From: Brevibacillus fulvus
GTDB taxonomy: Bacteria > Bacillota > Bacilli > Brevibacillales > Brevibacillaceae
Length of the DNA stretch: 64,000 bases
Assembly (NCBI RefSeq): GCF_016908525.1
Contig: NZ_JAFBEB010000003.1
Span: 186,001 to 250,000, forward strand
Direction of reading: 5' to 3'
This document shows positions 1-8,229 of this stretch, piece by piece. How positions within the stretch are numbered: the first letter of the stretch is position 1; every line of letters begins with the position of its first letter. The notes under the pieces are model-generated. The model saw only the letters and a list, made by a program, of their open reading frames with translations. It searched no databases and was not told the DNA's origin. The position numbers and the translations under genes were made by a program.

Positions 1-64
1 GATGATTCCGTATCGCTATTGGATGGATAAAAAGTTGCAAAATATCCCGGCTCGGGAAACTTAG
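1..64 (+). CDS. C-terminal tail of an upstream gene (partial)
   Basis: An open frame enters from the left edge and ends with TAG at 62-64; the visible residues are about twenty (…IPYRYWMDKKLQNIPARET). It lies 10 bases before the first ketosynthase-like gene, so it is probably an earlier gene of the same operon. The family cannot be recognised from this fragment. Confidence 0.5.
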   Translation, partial: MIPYRYWMDKKLQNIPARET

Positions 65-74
65 GTGAAAACGT

Positions 75-926
75 ATGGAAAAAATATATGTAACCGGAAC
101 AGGCGTCTTGACCACACACGGATTTGGGGTGAAGCAATTGCCGGAGATTGCGGAATTGGACAAGCTGAGACAGACGCTCATCCCCGCGATTGCACCAGCC
201 GATTATGGTTGGCGGGGGTTGAAGAACTTGTCGCGTTCCGTGCAAGTTGGCTGTATGACTATCGGTCAAGCGTTGTTTCCTGCGGGCATTCCCGGCGGAC
301 AGATCAAGCCAAACGGCAAACAAGATCGAGTCGGTTTGCTGATCGGAACGAACCATGGCAACCTCGAGGCGATTGCCAGCTTGTATGATGACTCGCAAAA
401 ATACGGTGTACAGAAGGTAAACCCCGGCATTTTTCCGGAAACGGTGCTGAATGTAATCGGCGGTCATGCTTCTATCTACTTTGGCTTCTCGGGGACGAAT
501 GTCACGATTTCCTGCGGTCACCTATCCGCAATAAAAGCGCTGGACTACGCTTGCCTGCTGCTCGAGCGAAAGCAGCTCGATCGCGCCATCGTTTGCCTTG
601 TCAATATCATGCCGCCGGATGTCTTTGCACAGACGGTATTCAACACTCTTCCCTCCTTTGAACAAGTGGTCGCGCTCGTCCTGGAGCGGCAAGAGACGTG
701 CCCGCAAGCAAGCATGGCCGTTCAAGTGGCTGTAGAGCTGGTTTCCGATTCGGAGCCAGCGAAAAGTCTCAGTATCCCCCCCGAACATACGGTGTTGGCT
801 GTGGCGATCGCCGAGGAGAAGCTGCGGAATTACCGGGAGAAGCAGTGTTGTCTGCTTGTTTCGTGCGGCCGGGAAGGGAACTATCACGTTCGCTTGACGA
901 GGGAGGGATCAGATGTCAGCCGCTAA
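75..926 (+). CDS. Truncated ketosynthase-like protein (possible chain-length-factor-like partner)
   Basis: The 283-residue product starts with a thiolase-fold N-terminus (IYVTGTGVLT, residues 4-13) typical of beta-ketoacyl synthases. C147 lies in a motif SCGHLSAI that matches the position of the nucleophile but is one residue short of the usual CxSGxxAI. Both catalytic histidines and the GFGGxN end are absent, and a normal ketosynthase is about 410 residues. It resembles the short beta-ketoacyl-synthase-like proteins annotated as chain length factors in aryl polyene clusters. It overlaps the complete ketosynthase by 14 bases, which suggests coupled translation and a heterodimer. The loss of the C-terminal half is seen; the partner role is inferred. 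Confidence 0.7.
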   Translation: MEKIYVTGTGVLTTHGFGVKQLPEIAELDKLRQTLIPAIAPADYGWRGLKNLSRSVQVGCMTIGQALFPAGIPGGQIKPNGKQDRVGLLIGTNHGNLEAIASLYDDSQKYGVQKVNPGIFPETVLNVIGGHASIYFGFSGTNVTISCGHLSAIKALDYACLLLERKQLDRAIVCLVNIMPPDVFAQTVFNTLPSFEQVVALVLERQETCPQASMAVQVAVELVSDSEPAKSLSIPPEHTVLAVAIAEEKLRNYREKQCCLLVSCGREGNYHVRLTREGSDVSR

Positions 927-2169
927 AGTATGTGTAACCGGTACGAGTATGCTCACCTCTCTGGGAATCGGCAACGACGAAGTCTGGGAGGGAGTGCTCC
1001 GGCAACAGAACGCAATATCAGAGCGAACGTATCATATCGATCACCGCGAGCACATTTGTTACCCTGTCCATCCGATCCAACTGCCTGACCTGCGCGATTG
1101 GCTTCCTTCTCCGACGTATAGCTGGATCGAAGAAGCGGGTCTTCATCAGGACGCCGATTTTGTCCTGCTTTTGGTTGCTGCGATGCTGGCGTTGCGCGAC
1201 GCCAATCTCCAGGTAGATGACTTTTCCCATGTCTCGCTTGTGCTGGGCCATGAAAATTTAGGGGTCGTCAGTCTGCTCGACAAGCTGCTCACTGCAGATG
1301 GAGGAAAGGAGGAAGCTTTTACCCTGCGTTCTTTTGCGAAGTATCAGGAAAATTTTTTCAACATTCAATCCTTTCCGCATCTGTTTTATTTGGCCAAGGC
1401 GCTTGGGCTGAAAGGAATGACGCTTACGATCAACAATGCCTGTGCCACGGGGCTCTACGGTTTGGAAGTAGGCAGCCGATTGATTCAATCCGGCCAAACC
1501 GATGTGGTGATCGTCGTCTGCTCGGATTACAGCCATGTAACCGAATACTTGTGGCTAGCACAGAAAGGATTGATCTCGCCGACCGGAGAGCTTCGTCCAT
1601 TTGATAAAAATCGGAATGGTTCCATTTTAGGAGACGGTGCAGGCGCATTTGTGCTGGAATCGGCCGAACATGCGCGGAAAAGGAAGGCGAAGGTTGTCTG
1701 CAGCTATGCCGGCGGTTACTTCAAGCAGGAATCGTGGAAGATGACTTTGCCAGATGTCACCAACCATGCCTACTCCGAGGTGATAGCCGGGGTAATTGCC
1801 AAAAATGGAGCAATGCCTGTCGATCTGCTTGTTCCGCATGGGGCCGGCAGTCAGCTTTGGGATCTGTACGAGGCGGTCGAAATTCGCCAGGCGTTTTCTG
1901 CATTGGGCCGCGAAATCCCTCCGGTAACCGCGTTCAAAGGCTACATCGGCCATACTTTGGGGGCGAGCGGTTTGGTGGAGTCTGTTCTGCTTGTGGAGAG
2001 CCTGAAACGAAATCTGCTGCCGCCGTCTCTTCACTATCGCCAGCCCGACCCGAAGATCGGACTTCCGCTGGTGACAGAAACGGTTGAGAAGGAACTGCGG
2101 ACCGTGCTTAAGGCAGTTTCGGCTTATGGGGGATTTTACGCGGCGGTTTTGTTTCAACGGGATGAATAG
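913..2169 (+). CDS. FabF-like beta-ketoacyl-ACP synthase
   Basis: This 418-residue condensing enzyme should catalyse decarboxylative Claisen condensation of malonyl-ACP onto an acyl chain. The triad is complete: C177 in ACATG, H309 in VPHGAG and H347 in GHTLGASG. The C-terminal SAYGGFYAAV replaces the usual GFGGxNA loop, so it is divergent from housekeeping FabF. It starts inside the preceding ketosynthase-like gene and its stop overlaps the ribosome site of the next gene. With the reductase and two carrier proteins it makes a discrete type II set. Its product is unknown. Confidence 0.88.
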   Translation: MSAAKVCVTGTSMLTSLGIGNDEVWEGVLRQQNAISERTYHIDHREHICYPVHPIQLPDLRDWLPSPTYSWIEEAGLHQDADFVLLLVAAMLALRDANLQVDDFSHVSLVLGHENLGVVSLLDKLLTADGGKEEAFTLRSFAKYQENFFNIQSFPHLFYLAKALGLKGMTLTINNACATGLYGLEVGSRLIQSGQTDVVIVVCSDYSHVTEYLWLAQKGLISPTGELRPFDKNRNGSILGDGAGAFVLESAEHARKRKAKVVCSYAGGYFKQESWKMTLPDVTNHAYSEVIAGVIAKNGAMPVDLLVPHGAGSQLWDLYEAVEIRQAFSALGREIPPVTAFKGYIGHTLGASGLVESVLLVESLKRNLLPPSLHYRQPDPKIGLPLVTETVEKELRTVLKAVSAYGGFYAAVLFQRDE

Positions 2170-2179
2170 GAGGAGGAAC

Positions 2180-2932
2180 ATGACGGATTGCAAATGGGAC
2201 TTCAGCGGAAAAGTGGCATTGGTGACGGGCGGATCGCGCGGAATTGGCCGGGCGTGTGTCCAACAGTTGGCTCGCGCCGGTGCGGAGGTGATATTTACTT
2301 ACGCCAGCCATGAGCAAGCGGCATATGAGCTTGTCGAGGAATGTTACCGGAACGGTTCGGCCAAGATTACGGCCATCCGGGCCAATTTTCGCGAGCAGGC
2401 CGATCGCGAGCGTCTGGCGGAACGAATTGCTCAGCAATCGCATCTGCATTTTTTGATCCATAATGCCGGTCTGCTCAGCGATGCGCCGCTGTATAAAATG
2501 ACGGATACACAATGGGAAGAAGTGCTGCAGGTAAACCTTGATTCCTTCTTTGGCATTGCCAAGGCGGCGATTCGTCCGCTGTCCCGCAGTCAGGGAAGCA
2601 TCGTTTCGGTTGCTTCCGTCGCCGGCATGGCCGGCGGGATCGGACAAGTGAACTACTCGGCAGCCAAAGCGGGAATGATTGGCTTCACCAAGGCGCTGGC
2701 ACGGGAAGTAGGAGGATTGGGGATTCGTGTCAATGCAGTCGCTCCTGGCTATGTGGAGACGGAAATGGTATCCGCCATACCCGAAGAGAAGAAAAAGAAA
2801 CGATATGCCGCCAATGCCTTGAAGAGAATTGGCCAAGCTGATGAAATCGCTGCCGCCATCCTGTTTTTGTTGTCTGAGCAAGCTTCTTTTATCACGGCGC
2901 AAGTCTTGGTGGCAGATGGCGGCTTGTTATAA
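2180..2932 (+). CDS. FabG-like short-chain dehydrogenase (3-ketoacyl-ACP reductase)
   Basis: The start at ATG 2180 is chosen because AGGAGGA at 2169-2176 precedes it; this gives 250 residues, normal for FabG. A Rossmann motif TGGSRGIG lies near residues 16-23, NAG near 95, and the catalytic pair Y159 and K163 (YSAAK) is intact. The family reduces 3-ketoacyl-ACP with NADPH. Its place directly after the ketosynthase suggests it reduces that enzyme's product. No dehydratase or enoyl reductase is visible in the window; they could lie upstream. Confidence 0.88.
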   Translation: MTDCKWDFSGKVALVTGGSRGIGRACVQQLARAGAEVIFTYASHEQAAYELVEECYRNGSAKITAIRANFREQADRERLAERIAQQSHLHFLIHNAGLLSDAPLYKMTDTQWEEVLQVNLDSFFGIAKAAIRPLSRSQGSIVSVASVAGMAGGIGQVNYSAAKAGMIGFTKALAREVGGLGIRVNAVAPGYVETEMVSAIPEEKKKKRYAANALKRIGQADEIAAAILFLLSEQASFITAQVLVADGGLL

Positions 2933-2952
2933 AAAATTCAGAGGAGATGTGG

Positions 2953-3204
2953 GTGTTGATGATGGAAAATCGGGAAGGAATCAAACAGAGTTTGCTTGAG
3001 TTGATTGGTGATCTGATCGAACAGCCGCTCGGGGAGGAAGCGGTGGATGAGCCGTTTGCCGCTCTGGGAGTGGACTCGTTGATGTCTCTGCAAGTTGCCG
3101 TCCATCTGGAGCGGGAATTTGGCGTCCATTTTAGCGAAGAAGAGATCGCTGCGGTAAGCAAATTATCCGATCTGCTTGCATTGATCGATGCGAAAAACGA
3201 GTAA
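2953..3204 (+). CDS. Acyl carrier protein 1
   Basis: This is an acidic protein of about 83 residues with the phosphopantetheine site GVDSL; the modified serine is S42 counted from GTG 2953. The start is uncertain: GAGGAG at 2941-2946 fits GTG 2953 best, and ATG 2959 or 2962 are alternatives. It overlaps the DUF1702 gene by 17 bases. It should carry the growing acyl chain for the synthase pair upstream. It is one of two carrier proteins in the operon, which suggests two tethered intermediates or a loading and an extension carrier. Confidence 0.88.
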   Translation: MLMMENREGIKQSLLELIGDLIEQPLGEEAVDEPFAALGVDSLMSLQVAVHLEREFGVHFSEEEIAAVSKLSDLLALIDAKNE

Positions 3205-4171
3205 GGCAAAACCGGGCGACCTTCTTCTCCGGCTCGCATGGCAAAATCCGGATCGGCTGATCAGACGATTTGTCGATCATTCGGCACCGCGATTTTTTCG
3301 CGAGCGATTTGCGCGGATTTTGCAAGCTTTTTTGACCGGTTGTAACAGTGTGCTGCATACGCAGTTGGATGGAGAAATAATCCGCTGTCAGCTGGATCAA
3401 AGGTTTGATGCCTTTTACCGCGGATTTGCTTTTGAAGGAATCGGCCTGGGATTGGGCATTCGCTCGGCCGTTGTCTGGCGGGGCAAATCGCAATTTGAGC
3501 AGGAGATGCAAAGAATCGCTCCGGAATATGTCTACCAGTATTATGTCGGGCTTGGCTGGTGGCTGCACATTCGCTACGGATTCCGCATGGCCGGCTACCG
3601 GAAATGGCTGGCGAACTTACATCCGGGTTATCGGCCGATCGTATTTGACGGTGTCGGGTTTCGGACTGGCCTGTTCCTTTACCGGCAGAATCCTCGCATC
3701 CTGGAAAAATGGAATGGCTTCGTTCACGATTACCGACGGGTTTGTTTTCAAGGATTGGGGCGAAGTTTCTGGTTTCTTTACCAGTTTGATTTTGCCCGGG
3801 TCGCAGCGGAGATCGAGCGACTGCCAGATCGGTACCGGGCGGATACGTACAGCGGTGTTGGGCTCGCGATTGCTTACAGTATGTTTGATCGGATGGATTT
3901 TGTCTGTCTTGTTCTCAAGCAAGTGCCGGACAAGGATAAAGCGGCGTTTTTGCAAGGGCTCGCCTTTGGATGGGAAGCGCGAAAGCTGCAAAATCCAATG
4001 TTTTGGAAAGAAGTGGTTTCGCGTTGCACCGATTCGCAGTGCCGGATGATGTTACGAGGCATTGAGACGGTTCATCAAGTGCGCTCTTGTTTTGACCAGA
4101 CCGACCACGACTCCTTTTATCCGAAATGGTTGGATGAAACGAGACGACGTCTTCAACGAATGAAGGGGTGA
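3188..4171 (+). CDS. DUF1702-family protein (enediyne-cluster-type)
   Basis: This 327-residue protein has the pattern of DUF1702. It begins with a basic amphipathic N-terminus and repeats a motif built on FYRGFAFEGIG (near residues 75-85), YVGLGWWLH, FDGVGFRTG, FQGLGRSF, YSGVGLAIAY and FLQGLAFGW. These are aromatic-glycine repeats spaced roughly 30-40 residues apart, as in a helical repeat or solenoid. There is no signal peptide and no recognisable catalytic motif. DUF1702 members are known mostly from enediyne clusters, next to UnbV, and their biochemical function is not established. The start overlaps the carrier protein and the end is 3 bases before the UnbV-like gene. Confidence 0.75.
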   Translation: MRKTSKAKPGDLLLRLAWQNPDRLIRRFVDHSAPRFFRERFARILQAFLTGCNSVLHTQLDGEIIRCQLDQRFDAFYRGFAFEGIGLGLGIRSAVVWRGKSQFEQEMQRIAPEYVYQYYVGLGWWLHIRYGFRMAGYRKWLANLHPGYRPIVFDGVGFRTGLFLYRQNPRILEKWNGFVHDYRRVCFQGLGRSFWFLYQFDFARVAAEIERLPDRYRADTYSGVGLAIAYSMFDRMDFVCLVLKQVPDKDKAAFLQGLAFGWEARKLQNPMFWKEVVSRCTDSQCRMMLRGIETVHQVRSCFDQTDHDSFYPKWLDETRRRLQRMKG

Positions 4172-4174
4172 AGA

Positions 4175-5938
4175 GTGACCATGCAGTGGAGATCTGTTTC
4201 TCGATGGTGTGCGGCATTGTTGTTATTAGTCTGTACGGCATGTTCGGGCAGCAATGGTGAGAAAAAGAAGGATTACGGCTTTTCCTATCAAGATATCACC
4301 CAAAGGGCAAAGATCAGCTTTGTCCATGAAAAGCCGGTGTTTGATCAGAAAGTAGCCAATATAATGCCGTGGCTGCAATCAACGGGCGCGGGGGTAGCGG
4401 CAGCCGATTACGACCTTGATGGTTATATCGATTTATATTTCGTCAACTCTCGCAAAGGAAGTAAGAACGCTTTGTACCATAACAATGGCGATGGCACCTT
4501 CACCGACGTGGCCGAACAGTTGAAACTGGCGGATATTAACCATGACGGCGTTTCCTCGTCTCCTCTCTGGCTTGATTATGATAACTCCGGATATCCTAGT
4601 CTGTTTGTTGGACAATGGGGGAAAAGCAAGCTATTTAAAAATAACGGTGATGGGACGTTTACCGACATTACGGAACAAGCGGGCATCCAGGTGAAAGGCT
4701 ACGTTTCCAAGGCGATCAGTCTGGACTACAATCGCGACGGCAATTTGGACATTTATCTGGGCTGTTATTTTCATCCCAGCCATGACTTGTGGAATTTGAA
4801 GACGACAAAAATTATGCACAACGATTTTGAGCGGGCGAGGAACGGCGGAAGCAATATATTGCTGCGCAACAACGGCGATGGCACGTTTACCGATGTTTCC
4901 CAAGAAATGAAAGTAGCAGACACCGGTTGGACATTGGCGACCGGATCGGCCGATATCAACAATGATGGTTGGCCGGACCTCTACAATGCAAACGACTTCG
5001 GCCCCGATGTGCTGTATCTCAACGATCAAGGGAAAGGCTTCAAACAGCTTGTTCAGCACAGCGGCATAGGTGATGACACATATAAAGGGATGAATGTGGA
5101 TTTCGCCGATGTCTTTCACGACGGACATCTCAGCATGTATGTCAGCAATGTCAGCAAGGAACGGTATATACTCGAAGGCAACCAGCTTTGGCACGAGCAA
5201 GCAGATGGAACGTTTGTGGACCGTGCGGAAGAGATGGGAGTCAACTTGGCAGGATTTAGCTGGGGTGCGCGTTTCTTTGACGCCAACAACAGCGGCCAGC
5301 TCAGCTTGATGGTAACGAACGGATTTCTGTCCGCAAGCAAGGAACACGATTACTGGTTCGATCTAGGGACATTGGCGACCACGCCGTCCAATGTCATTGA
5401 AGATGCGAAAAACTGGCCCGCTTTCAACGATAAAAGTCTATCGGGTTACGAGAGCAAGTATTTGTTTTTAAACGAAGGCGGTGCATTTACCAATGTCGCC
5501 CAAGATGTCGGCATTACCTTTACGGAAGATGGCCGCGGCATTGCCGTCGCCGACTTGTTAAACAAAGGGGTGCTCGATCTCGTTTTTGCCAATCAAGGGG
5601 CTCCCGCCCGGGTTTACAAAAACGAAAATCGCACAGGAAACCACTGGATCAAACTGAAATTGACCGGGCGGGCGCCGAGCAACCGCGACGCAGTTGGGGC
5701 AAAGGTGATTTTTGAAGTGAGCGGTGTCAAAACGCTGGTTGAACGTGACGGAGGCAACAGCTTTGGCGGGCAAAGCGATCCGCGTATCCATTTTGGATTG
5801 GGGAAAGCGGATAAGGTAGACAAGATCACGATTCACTGGCCAAGTGGACGAACAGAAGAGCTGCGGGATATACCGGCCGATCAAATCCTCGAAATTACCG
5901 AGGCAGCAGGGCCGATGAAAGAGGAGGAGAGGAAATAA
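4175..5938 (+). CDS. UnbV/CRTAC-type FG-GAP repeat lipoprotein
   Basis: The N-terminus is a signal peptide with a possible lipobox ending at C23 (VCTAC; the -3 position is Cys, so it is weak). Seven repeats carry calcium-loop-like motifs: DYDLDGYIDLYF (D78, D80, D82), DYDNSGYPSLFV, DYNRDGNLDIYL, DINNDGWPDLYN, DVFHDGHLSMYV, DANNSGQLSLMV and DLLNKGVLDLVF. Seven is the number expected for one seven-bladed propeller. Residues from about 489 to 575 are an ASPIC/UnbV domain (SNRDAVGAKV, FGLG, WPSGR). Such proteins accompany enediyne synthases and occur in animal CRTAC1. GTG 4175 and ATG 4181 are both possible starts. It probably acts outside the membrane, perhaps in binding or exporting the product. 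Confidence 0.85.
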   Translation: MTMQWRSVSRWCAALLLLVCTACSGSNGEKKKDYGFSYQDITQRAKISFVHEKPVFDQKVANIMPWLQSTGAGVAAADYDLDGYIDLYFVNSRKGSKNALYHNNGDGTFTDVAEQLKLADINHDGVSSSPLWLDYDNSGYPSLFVGQWGKSKLFKNNGDGTFTDITEQAGIQVKGYVSKAISLDYNRDGNLDIYLGCYFHPSHDLWNLKTTKIMHNDFERARNGGSNILLRNNGDGTFTDVSQEMKVADTGWTLATGSADINNDGWPDLYNANDFGPDVLYLNDQGKGFKQLVQHSGIGDDTYKGMNVDFADVFHDGHLSMYVSNVSKERYILEGNQLWHEQADGTFVDRAEEMGVNLAGFSWGARFFDANNSGQLSLMVTNGFLSASKEHDYWFDLGTLATTPSNVIEDAKNWPAFNDKSLSGYESKYLFLNEGGAFTNVAQDVGITFTEDGRGIAVADLLNKGVLDLVFANQGAPARVYKNENRTGNHWIKLKLTGRAPSNRDAVGAKVIFEVSGVKTLVERDGGNSFGGQSDPRIHFGLGKADKVDKITIHWPSGRTEELRDIPADQILEITEAAGPMKEEERK

Positions 5939-6193
5939 ATGGATACACTTCCCCATGAAAAAGCGATTATGGAATGCTTGGTTAACTTTCTTCCACCTGG
6001 CGCGGAAGTTTCTCGTACAACCGATTTGCTGCAACTTGGGATCGACTCGATTAACTTTGTTCGGTTGATCGTGATGCTGGAAGAGCGTTTGGAAATTGAG
6101 ATTGAAGATAATGAGGTACTGCTCGAAAATTTCAGTAACGTTGAAAAAATTCATCAGGTGATCGAGAAAGCATTGGAGGCAAAAGAAACGTAA
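5939..6193 (+). CDS. Acyl carrier protein 2
   Basis: An 84-residue acidic carrier protein with the site GIDSINF; S37 is the predicted phosphopantetheine serine. Its ATG directly follows the stop of the UnbV-like gene, so it belongs to the same transcript. It is clearly different in sequence from the first carrier protein and is closer to the stand-alone carrier proteins of secondary metabolism. A strong terminator follows at 6273, so this is the last gene of the operon. Confidence 0.85.
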   Translation: MDTLPHEKAIMECLVNFLPPGAEVSRTTDLLQLGIDSINFVRLIVMLEERLEIEIEDNEVLLENFSNVEKIHQVIEKALEAKET

Positions 6194-6272
6194 CCAATCG
6201 AGAAGAACGGGAACAGAGCAGGGGCAGCTTATGGTATTGCCCATTCTCAGAGACAAATGCTTTATCTGAAGC

Positions 6273-6307
6273 AGAAGCGCAGGCCAATTGCTGCGCTTCT
6301 TTTTATT
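6273..6307 (+). terminator. Terminator of the ketosynthase/UnbV operon
   Basis: A perfect 10-base stem (6273-6282 with 6291-6300) with an 8-base loop is followed by TTTTATTT. It separates the biosynthetic operon from the iron operon. Confidence 0.88.
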
Positions 6308-6362
6308 TGCTGACGGCATTTTTGCACTAGACAGCGAAGGTACCACATGATAATATTCCAGT

Positions 6363-6381
6363 GATAATGATTTTCATTATC
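6363..6381 (+). promoter_or_regulatory. Fur box upstream of siderophore uptake operon
   Basis: GATAATGATTTTCATTATC matches 17 of 19 positions of the classical Fur consensus. It lies 25 bases before the start of the binding-protein gene, so iron-bound Fur should repress the operon. Confidence 0.9.
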
Positions 6382-6406
6382 GTTTGGAAAGGAGCGAAAC
6401 ATACGC

Positions 6407-7363
6407 ATGTTACACAAACAAACACAAATGATAGCCAGCATTTTCTCATTGCTCATGCTGCTTGTTTTAACCGCTTGCGGACAGCAAGCCGGCTCAACTG
6501 CACCGGCTGCGGGCTCAGAGACCCGCACGGTGCAAACGGCCAAAGGAGAGGTCACCGTTCCGGTCCATCCGAAGCGGATTGTGACCGACTTGTATTTGGC
6601 CGACGTGTTAGCGTTGGGCATCAAGCCGGTTGGAGCAAACGAATGGAGTTTGCGCAACCCCTACATAAAGGAACAAATCGAAGGTATCGAAGATATCGGA
6701 GCGCCGATCTCCGTGGAAAAAGTGCTTGCTTTAAAGCCGGATTTGATTATTTTACAGTCGGATGAAAACTATGAAAAGCTGTCCATGATTGCGCCAACGG
6801 TCGTCATTCCGTATGCATCCGAAGGCGATTTCTACGGGGAATTGCGCAAAATAGCCGACGTCATCGGTCAGCAAGAGAAGACGGAAGAGTGGATTGCTTC
6901 ATTTGAACAGAAGGCGGCGGAAGCGCGCAAACAGATAGAGCCGCTCGTAGCGGAAGGCGAAACGTTCGGTCTGTATGAATTGGCTGATGGGAAGGTTTGG
7001 ATGTTCGGCGACAACTGGGGCCGCGGCGGTCAAGTGCTATACAAGGCGCTGCAGCTGTCCCCGCCCCCGATCATGCGCGAGCTGATCAGCCAAGGCACGC
7101 AATATAAGGAATTGGCGATCGAATCGTTGCCGGAATACGCCGCTGACAATATGTTTGTTACAACATACAGTGCAGCATCCAAAGGATCGGCTCCGGACAG
7201 TTTTGCCGATTTGCAGACAAATCCGGTCTGGAACAGTCTGGATGCCGTCAAGCAGAAGCGAGTTTTCCTGATGGACTTCGCCATGTACTATGCCGATCCG
7301 TATGCCTTGGAGAGCCAACTGCAGCTCATGGTGCAAAAAATAACGGAGAGCCACCAGCATTGA
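6407..7363 (+). CDS. Ferric-siderophore ABC transporter, substrate-binding lipoprotein
   Basis: This 318-residue lipoprotein has a signal peptide and lipobox LTAC (Cys at about 24). The fold is that of the FecB/FhuD helical-backbone family: VTVPVHPKRIV near residue 50, then DVLALGIKPVGA, and KPDLIIL. It captures a ferric siderophore or similar iron chelate outside the membrane and delivers it to the two permeases downstream. The Fur box in front supports an iron role. The actual siderophore cannot be read from sequence. It starts an operon of five genes, with an ATPase next. Confidence 0.88.
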   Translation: MLHKQTQMIASIFSLLMLLVLTACGQQAGSTAPAAGSETRTVQTAKGEVTVPVHPKRIVTDLYLADVLALGIKPVGANEWSLRNPYIKEQIEGIEDIGAPISVEKVLALKPDLIILQSDENYEKLSMIAPTVVIPYASEGDFYGELRKIADVIGQQEKTEEWIASFEQKAAEARKQIEPLVAEGETFGLYELADGKVWMFGDNWGRGGQVLYKALQLSPPPIMRELISQGTQYKELAIESLPEYAADNMFVTTYSAASKGSAPDSFADLQTNPVWNSLDAVKQKRVFLMDFAMYYADPYALESQLQLMVQKITESHQH

Positions 7364-7403
7364 CAAACCCGCTGATCCGATCAGCGATTTGGAGGATGGA
7401 GAG

Positions 7404-8216
7404 ATGAACAGTTTGCAAGGCAAAGCGCTGACGTTTTCCTATGGAGAGACAGCGATTATCAAGGAGCTGGACGTAGAGATACCGAAGGGGAAAATTACGA
7501 CGATCATCGGGCCGAACGGTTGCGGCAAATCGACTTTGTTGAAAACGTTGGCGCGTATTGTAAAACCAACGCAAGGCTCGATTTATCTCAATATGAAGGA
7601 GCTATCGCAAATGTCGACCAAAGAGATCGCCAAGCAGATGGCGATTTTGCCGCAAATTCCCGAGGCGCCAAGCGGGTTGACCGTCTACGAGCTGGTCTCT
7701 TACGGCCGTTTTCCCCATCAGAAGGGATTTGGCACCTTGACAACCCATGATCGGCGGATGATTGAATGGGCGCTCCGCATTACCGGGACGATCGACTTTC
7801 AGCATCGCACCATCGAAGCTTTATCCGGGGGACAACGGCAGCGAGTCTGGATAGCGATGGCGCTTGCCCAGGAAACCGAGTTGATCTTGCTCGATGAACC
7901 GACTACCTATCTCGATCTGGCACACCAGCTGGAAGTATTGGAAATTTTGTATACATTGAATCGGCAAGAAGAGCGGACGATCGTCATGGTGCTGCACGAT
8001 TTGAATCATGCCGCCCGGTTTGCCGATCATTTGATCGCCATGCGTGACGGACAGATCATCTGCGAAGGGGACCCGCATCAAGTGATGACGCGCGAACATT
8101 TGCGCACCGTCTTTCAGATTGAAGCGCAGATCGTGGAAGATCCGCGGCTGAAACGGCCGATCTGCCTGACCTACGACTTGATCAACACTAAAAACAAGCA
8201 GCAGCGATTGGGCTGA
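7404..8216 (+). CDS. Ferric-siderophore ABC transporter, ATP-binding protein
   Basis: ATG 7404 is used because GGAGG at 7391-7395 is correctly spaced; this gives 270 residues. Walker A is GPNGCGKST, the signature is LSGGQRQR, Walker B is LILLDEPT, and the switch histidine is in MVLHDLNHA, all as in FhuC/FecE. It drives iron-chelate import through the FecCD-type permeases encoded at 8838 and 9875. A nitroreductase gene is placed between it and the permeases. Confidence 0.92.
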   Translation: MNSLQGKALTFSYGETAIIKELDVEIPKGKITTIIGPNGCGKSTLLKTLARIVKPTQGSIYLNMKELSQMSTKEIAKQMAILPQIPEAPSGLTVYELVSYGRFPHQKGFGTLTTHDRRMIEWALRITGTIDFQHRTIEALSGGQRQRVWIAMALAQETELILLDEPTTYLDLAHQLEVLEILYTLNRQEERTIVMVLHDLNHAARFADHLIAMRDGQIICEGDPHQVMTREHLRTVFQIEAQIVEDPRLKRPICLTYDLINTKNKQQRLG

Positions 8217-8229
8217 GGAGGGTAAAAAG

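Noticed and set aside
75..926. Frameshifted full-length ketosynthase in the first gene
   Set aside because: No continuation of synthase sequence is visible in the other frames before the next start, and the gene ends with a normal 14-base overlap.
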